A stretch of DNA of 8,220 nt, taken from NCBI GenBank assembly GCA_903838095.1, contig CAILXE010000391.1, positions 1 through 8,220 of the forward strand, written 5' to 3'. This document shows positions 5,777-8,220 of the stretch, piece by piece (position 1 is the first letter of the stretch; every line of letters starts with the position of its first letter). This DNA comes from an uncultured Chlorobiaceae bacterium (GTDB lineage Bacteria > Bacteroidota > Chlorobiia > Chlorobiales > Chlorobiaceae). The position numbers and the translations under genes were made by a program. The notes under the pieces were generated by a model. That model was not told the DNA's origin. It worked only from the letters and a program-made list of their open reading frames with translations, and searched no databases.

Positions 5777-7882
5777 ATGAACAGCTCTTCCGTCCATGAG
5801 GCCAATAAACTGATGCAGTACATCAGCGATGCCGTCGGTTCGATCCGTGATCCACAGGAACTGTTTCGCACCGTCATCGACAAGCTTCGTCTCGTTTTCG
5901 AGTTTGATTCCGCCGCCATCCTTACCTTTGACAAGGAGGGGCGGTACAGCAATCTCTTTTTTGAAATGCTGCGGTTTCAGCTTCCAGAAACTCTTGGTCG
6001 CAAAAAAAGGCTGATTGCGGGCTCCTGGATTGAGCCGCATCTCGGCGATGTGTCGGTTTCGGTTCTCAGTATTGAGGATGCTCTTGAGCTTTATCCTGCG
6101 GATGTGCCGCTTCCACAGATACTCTATGACCTCGGTATGCGTCAGGTGGTACTTTCGCCGTTGCGCACGGGAGGAAAGGTTCTCGGGTTTCTCTGTTTTG
6201 TTTCAAAGGAAGAAAAAAAGTGGTCAGAGAGCGAAAAAGAGCTTCTGGCCACGCTTTCGTCACCGACCGCAGTTGCAGTCAGCAATGCCCTTGCCTACGA
6301 GGAACTTCGGCAGCGTGAAGCGCAGACGGCAATGCAGCTCGCGGTCAACAATGCTCTGCTGACCATCAAGGATCGAAACAGGATGCTTTTGGCAGTCTGC
6401 GACCAGATTGACAAGCTGGTGCCATGCACTTTTCTTGGTATCCGCGTGATGGGTGAGGACGGGAACTATCGTATTTTTGACAGTTTTATGCGTGACAGTG
6501 GCGGTGGTTTTGTGTCAGTCTCTCCGATTGAAATGTTTGATGTTGACGATATTGAGGAGATCGCTCGGGAGAGCTTTTCGCTGATTTTCAATCCGGGCTG
6601 CTTTTGCGGTGAATCTTTTCTCCATTTGTGCGGCGAGTACCGGATTCTTGCTCTGGTCAAAGAAAAATTCGGTATCTGCTCCCTGCTCACTGTTCCACTC
6701 TGGGATACGCCGGGCAGTCGTGCAGGGTTGATTATCTCCCATACCTCCAGTTCGTTTGAAGAGCAAGACCAGGCGACTGTCAGTCTTATTGTTCCCCAGC
6801 TCTCTCTGGCCTTGCAGAACTATCTTGCCTTTGAGGAGATTGATGAGCTTCGTCGCAAGCTTGAAGGTGAGCGCACCTGCCTTATCGAAGAGATCAAGGC
6901 CGCGCATAACTTTGAGGAGATCATCGGCAGCAGCGCGTCCCTTTCCACTGTTTTGCGCCGGGTTAGCCAGGTGGCCCCGACCGACGCAACGGTGCTGATT
7001 CAGGGTGAGACGGGGACAGGCAAGGAGCTGTTTGCCCGTGCGCTGCACAATCTTTCAGGCCGTAACAAGCGTGCGTTGATCAAGATCAACTGTGCAACTC
7101 TGCCAGCACCACTCATTGAGTCGGAGCTCTTCGGCCACGAAAAAGGGAGCTTTACCGGCGCTACGGAACGGCGGATCGGCAAGTTTGAACTGGCTGAAGG
7201 GGGGACTATTTTTCTTGATGAAATCGGGGAGCTGCCGCTTGAGTTACAGGCAAAGTTGCTGCGAGTGCTTCAGGAGCGAGAGCTTGAAAGGCTTGGCGGG
7301 AAACAGGTGATCAAGGTGGATGTTCGTGTTATTGCGGCAACCAATCGCGATCTTGCGCAAGAGGTTGCCGAAGGGCGCTTCCGTGAAGATCTTTTTTTCC
7401 GCCTCAACGTCTTCCCGCTGGCCATTCCCCCTCTCAGCGAACGTCGTGAAGATATTGCCATGCTTGCAGCCCATTTTGCGGCAAAGTTTTCAAAGGAGTT
7501 TGGCAAGCCACTTCGATCTTTCCGGGAGAGCGATATGAATCGCCTGGTTGGGCGTCAGTGGAAGGGCAATATTCGGGAACTTGCTCACCTGATAGAGCAG
7601 GCGGTTATTGTTTCTGATGGTGCAACGCTGGATTTCTCCACAATTCTCTCTTCTTCTGCCTCTTTATCAGAACATCCTGCCGCCGGCAGCACGAGGACAA
7701 TGCTTGATTTTGAACACGAGGTGACCGTCATGGAGAGAGAGTTGATTCTTGATGCTCTCAGTCGTTCAAAAGGGCGCGTAAGCGGGATTGGCGGGGCCGC
7801 TGAACAGCTTGTCATGCATCCGAAGACATTGTATTCCCGGATTGAGAAGCTCGGGTTGAGCAAGCGGTATGGGCAAGGATAA
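5777..7882 (+). CDS. Sigma-54-dependent transcriptional activator with GAF sensor domains (FhlA/NtrC type, Fis family)
   Basis: An enhancer-binding protein predicted to drive the divergent efflux operon through RNA polymerase-sigma-54. From ATG 5777 it has 701 residues. A first GAF domain lies at about 10-175 and a second, more divergent GAF-like region at about 180-350, followed by a charged helical linker (about 352-378). The AAA+ domain shows Walker A GETGTGKE (410-417), the sigma-54-contacting loop as GSFTGA (457-462) in place of the usual GAFTGA, Walker B GGTIFLDE (475-482), and FREDLFFRLNVFPL (535-548). The C-terminal Fis-type helix-turn-helix spans about 663-694. There is no receiver domain, so control is by ligand or redox input rather than phosphorylation. 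The second GAF region contains six cysteines, including C275-F-C277 and C285. No good ribosome binding site precedes ATG 5777. A TTG at 5684 would add 31 residues but would run translation through the enhancer dyad, so it was rejected. Confidence 0.93.
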   Translation: MNSSSVHEANKLMQYISDAVGSIRDPQELFRTVIDKLRLVFEFDSAAILTFDKEGRYSNLFFEMLRFQLPETLGRKKRLIAGSWIEPHLGDVSVSVLSIEDALELYPADVPLPQILYDLGMRQVVLSPLRTGGKVLGFLCFVSKEEKKWSESEKELLATLSSPTAVAVSNALAYEELRQREAQTAMQLAVNNALLTIKDRNRMLLAVCDQIDKLVPCTFLGIRVMGEDGNYRIFDSFMRDSGGGFVSVSPIEMFDVDDIEEIARESFSLIFNPGCFCGESFLHLCGEYRILALVKEKFGICSLLTVPLWDTPGSRAGLIISHTSSSFEEQDQATVSLIVPQLSLALQNYLAFEEIDELRRKLEGERTCLIEEIKAAHNFEEIIGSSASLSTVLRRVSQVAPTDATVLIQGETGTGKELFARALHNLSGRNKRALIKINCATLPAPLIESELFGHEKGSFTGATERRIGKFELAEGGTIFLDEIGELPLELQAKLLRVLQERELERLGGKQVIKVDVRVIAATNRDLAQEVAEGRFREDLFFRLNVFPLAIPPLSERREDIAMLAAHFAAKFSKEFGKPLRSFRESDMNRLVGRQWKGNIRELAHLIEQAVIVSDGATLDFSTILSSSASLSEHPAAGSTRTMLDFEHEVTVMERELILDALSRSKGRVSGIGGAAEQLVMHPKTLYSRIEKLGLSKRYGQG

Positions 7883-7921
7883 GGTCAAAATGTAAACGTG
7901 TCAGTGACCATTTATTTTGAC
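7883..7921. terminator. Dyad-rich element directly after the activator stop codon
   Basis: GTCAAAAT (7884-7891) and ATTTTGAC (7914-7921) are perfect inverted arms. A second pair, GGTCA (7883-7887) and TGACC (7905-7909), and the small palindrome GTCAGTGAC (7900-7908) overlap them. The element begins one base after the TAA and lies between convergent genes, so transcription termination is a reasonable role. There is no clear U tract. The nested repeats also recall the ends of some insertion sequences; no transposase is present here. Confidence 0.35.
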
Positions 7922-7951
7922 AGTTCAGTTTCTCACAGGGTTCTCGATCAG

Positions 7952-8026
7952 TCAAACAACGGAACGTTCCTTGGGGATGGATAACGTCGAATAATGTTTT
8001 TCAAAATAGGCGACATCTCTCTTCAT
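7952..8026 (-). other. Tiny 24-codon ORF overlapping the end of the restriction gene
   Basis: ATG at 8026 overlaps the preceding stop codon in an ATGA arrangement. AGGAAGAGAG ends nine bases upstream and could act as a ribosome binding site. The product would be 24 residues (starting MKRDVAYFEKHYS) and stops at 7952-7954. It resembles no family I recognise. It may be a chance ORF or the stump of a lost downstream gene of the operon. Confidence 0.2.
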
Positions 8027-8220
8027 ACTGAGGAACTCTCTTCCTGGTTAAGATTTTTGAAGACGTTGAGCATCAGCCTCTGCGCAATAAAGCTTTTGAA
8101 GGCTTCATCGTTCATGATGCGGTTGAAGATGGCTTCGTTACCGTTCATGCGGTCGAGCAGCAGGGTTTCGAGGTGCTGGTTGAAGACCGGTTCAAAGTTT
8201 GAGAGCGTATTGGCCTCTGC
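8023..8220 (-). CDS. Probable type I restriction enzyme R subunit, C-terminal end only (partial)
   Basis: The frame runs from the right edge to TGA at 8023-8025, giving 65 residues. The sequence LLLDRMNGNEAIFNRIMNDE followed by a helical tail (FKSFIAQRLMLNVFKNL) resembles the extreme C-terminus of HsdR-type helicase-nucleases, where a short 'RM.N.E.F.R.M.D..F' pattern is common. The nuclease and helicase motifs would lie outside the window, so the assignment rests on this tail alone. A type I system would have hsdS and hsdM nearby on the unseen side. The gene converges on the sigma-54 activator. Intactness cannot be judged from here. Confidence 0.55.
   Translation of the reverse strand, partial: AEANTLSNFEPVFNQHLETLLLDRMNGNEAIFNRIMNDEAFKSFIAQRLMLNVFKNLNQEESSSV

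Noticed and set aside
6515..7048. 177-codon - strand ORF inside the activator gene
   Set aside because: It overlaps conserved GAF and AAA+ coding sequence, has no domain signature, and is a shadow of the real frame.
7961..7970. Ten-base palindrome GGAACGTTCC
   Set aside because: It is an isolated short palindrome in the spacer with no second copy or promoter context, so no function could be argued.

Overview
The window holds seven gene products, two of them cut by its edges. Base composition is near 50% GC and all genes are ordinary bacterial ones. A TolC-type outer membrane protein and an EmrA-type adaptor indicate a Gram-negative cell. The protein sequences have the look of a green sulfur bacterium (Chlorobium/Pelodictyon/Prosthecochloris group), but that is an impression from reading them, not a search result, and no marker gene is present to prove it.

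Left edge (3-914, + strand): the C-terminal two thirds of an AAA+ ATPase of the ATPase_2/DUF234 type, with a winged helix and a PD-(D/E)XK-like tail. It converges on the next operon across an imperfect hairpin at 958-991.

Centre (5617 down to 1008, - strand): a complete tripartite drug-efflux operon read in the order TolC-like channel, universal stress protein, HlyD/EmrA adaptor, DHA2-family (EmrB/QacA) 14-helix proton antiporter. The first three genes are packed with a 1-nt gap and a 14-nt overlap. A 135-nt spacer precedes the pump gene.

Right of centre (5777-7882, + strand, divergent): a sigma-54 activator with two GAF-like sensor regions, an AAA+ domain with a GSFTGA loop, and a Fis-type helix-turn-helix. 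The divergent spacer carries a very good -24/-12 sigma-54 promoter pointing into the efflux operon (5618-5633, - strand). A perfect 6+6 bp dyad (5709-5725) sits about 110 bp upstream of the predicted transcription start, where enhancer sites for such activators lie. The simplest model is a small-molecule or redox signal sensed by the GAF regulator that switches on sigma-54 transcription of the pump, with the stress protein co-expressed.

Right edge (8220 down to 8023, - strand): the last 65 residues of what is probably a type I restriction enzyme R subunit (HsdR). It is followed by a tiny overlapping ORF and a dyad-rich spacer between it and the regulator.

No rRNA, tRNA, CRISPR array or complete mobile element was seen. 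No stretch longer than 300 bases lacks a gene. The most distinctive part is the sigma-54-controlled efflux module with an embedded Usp gene.
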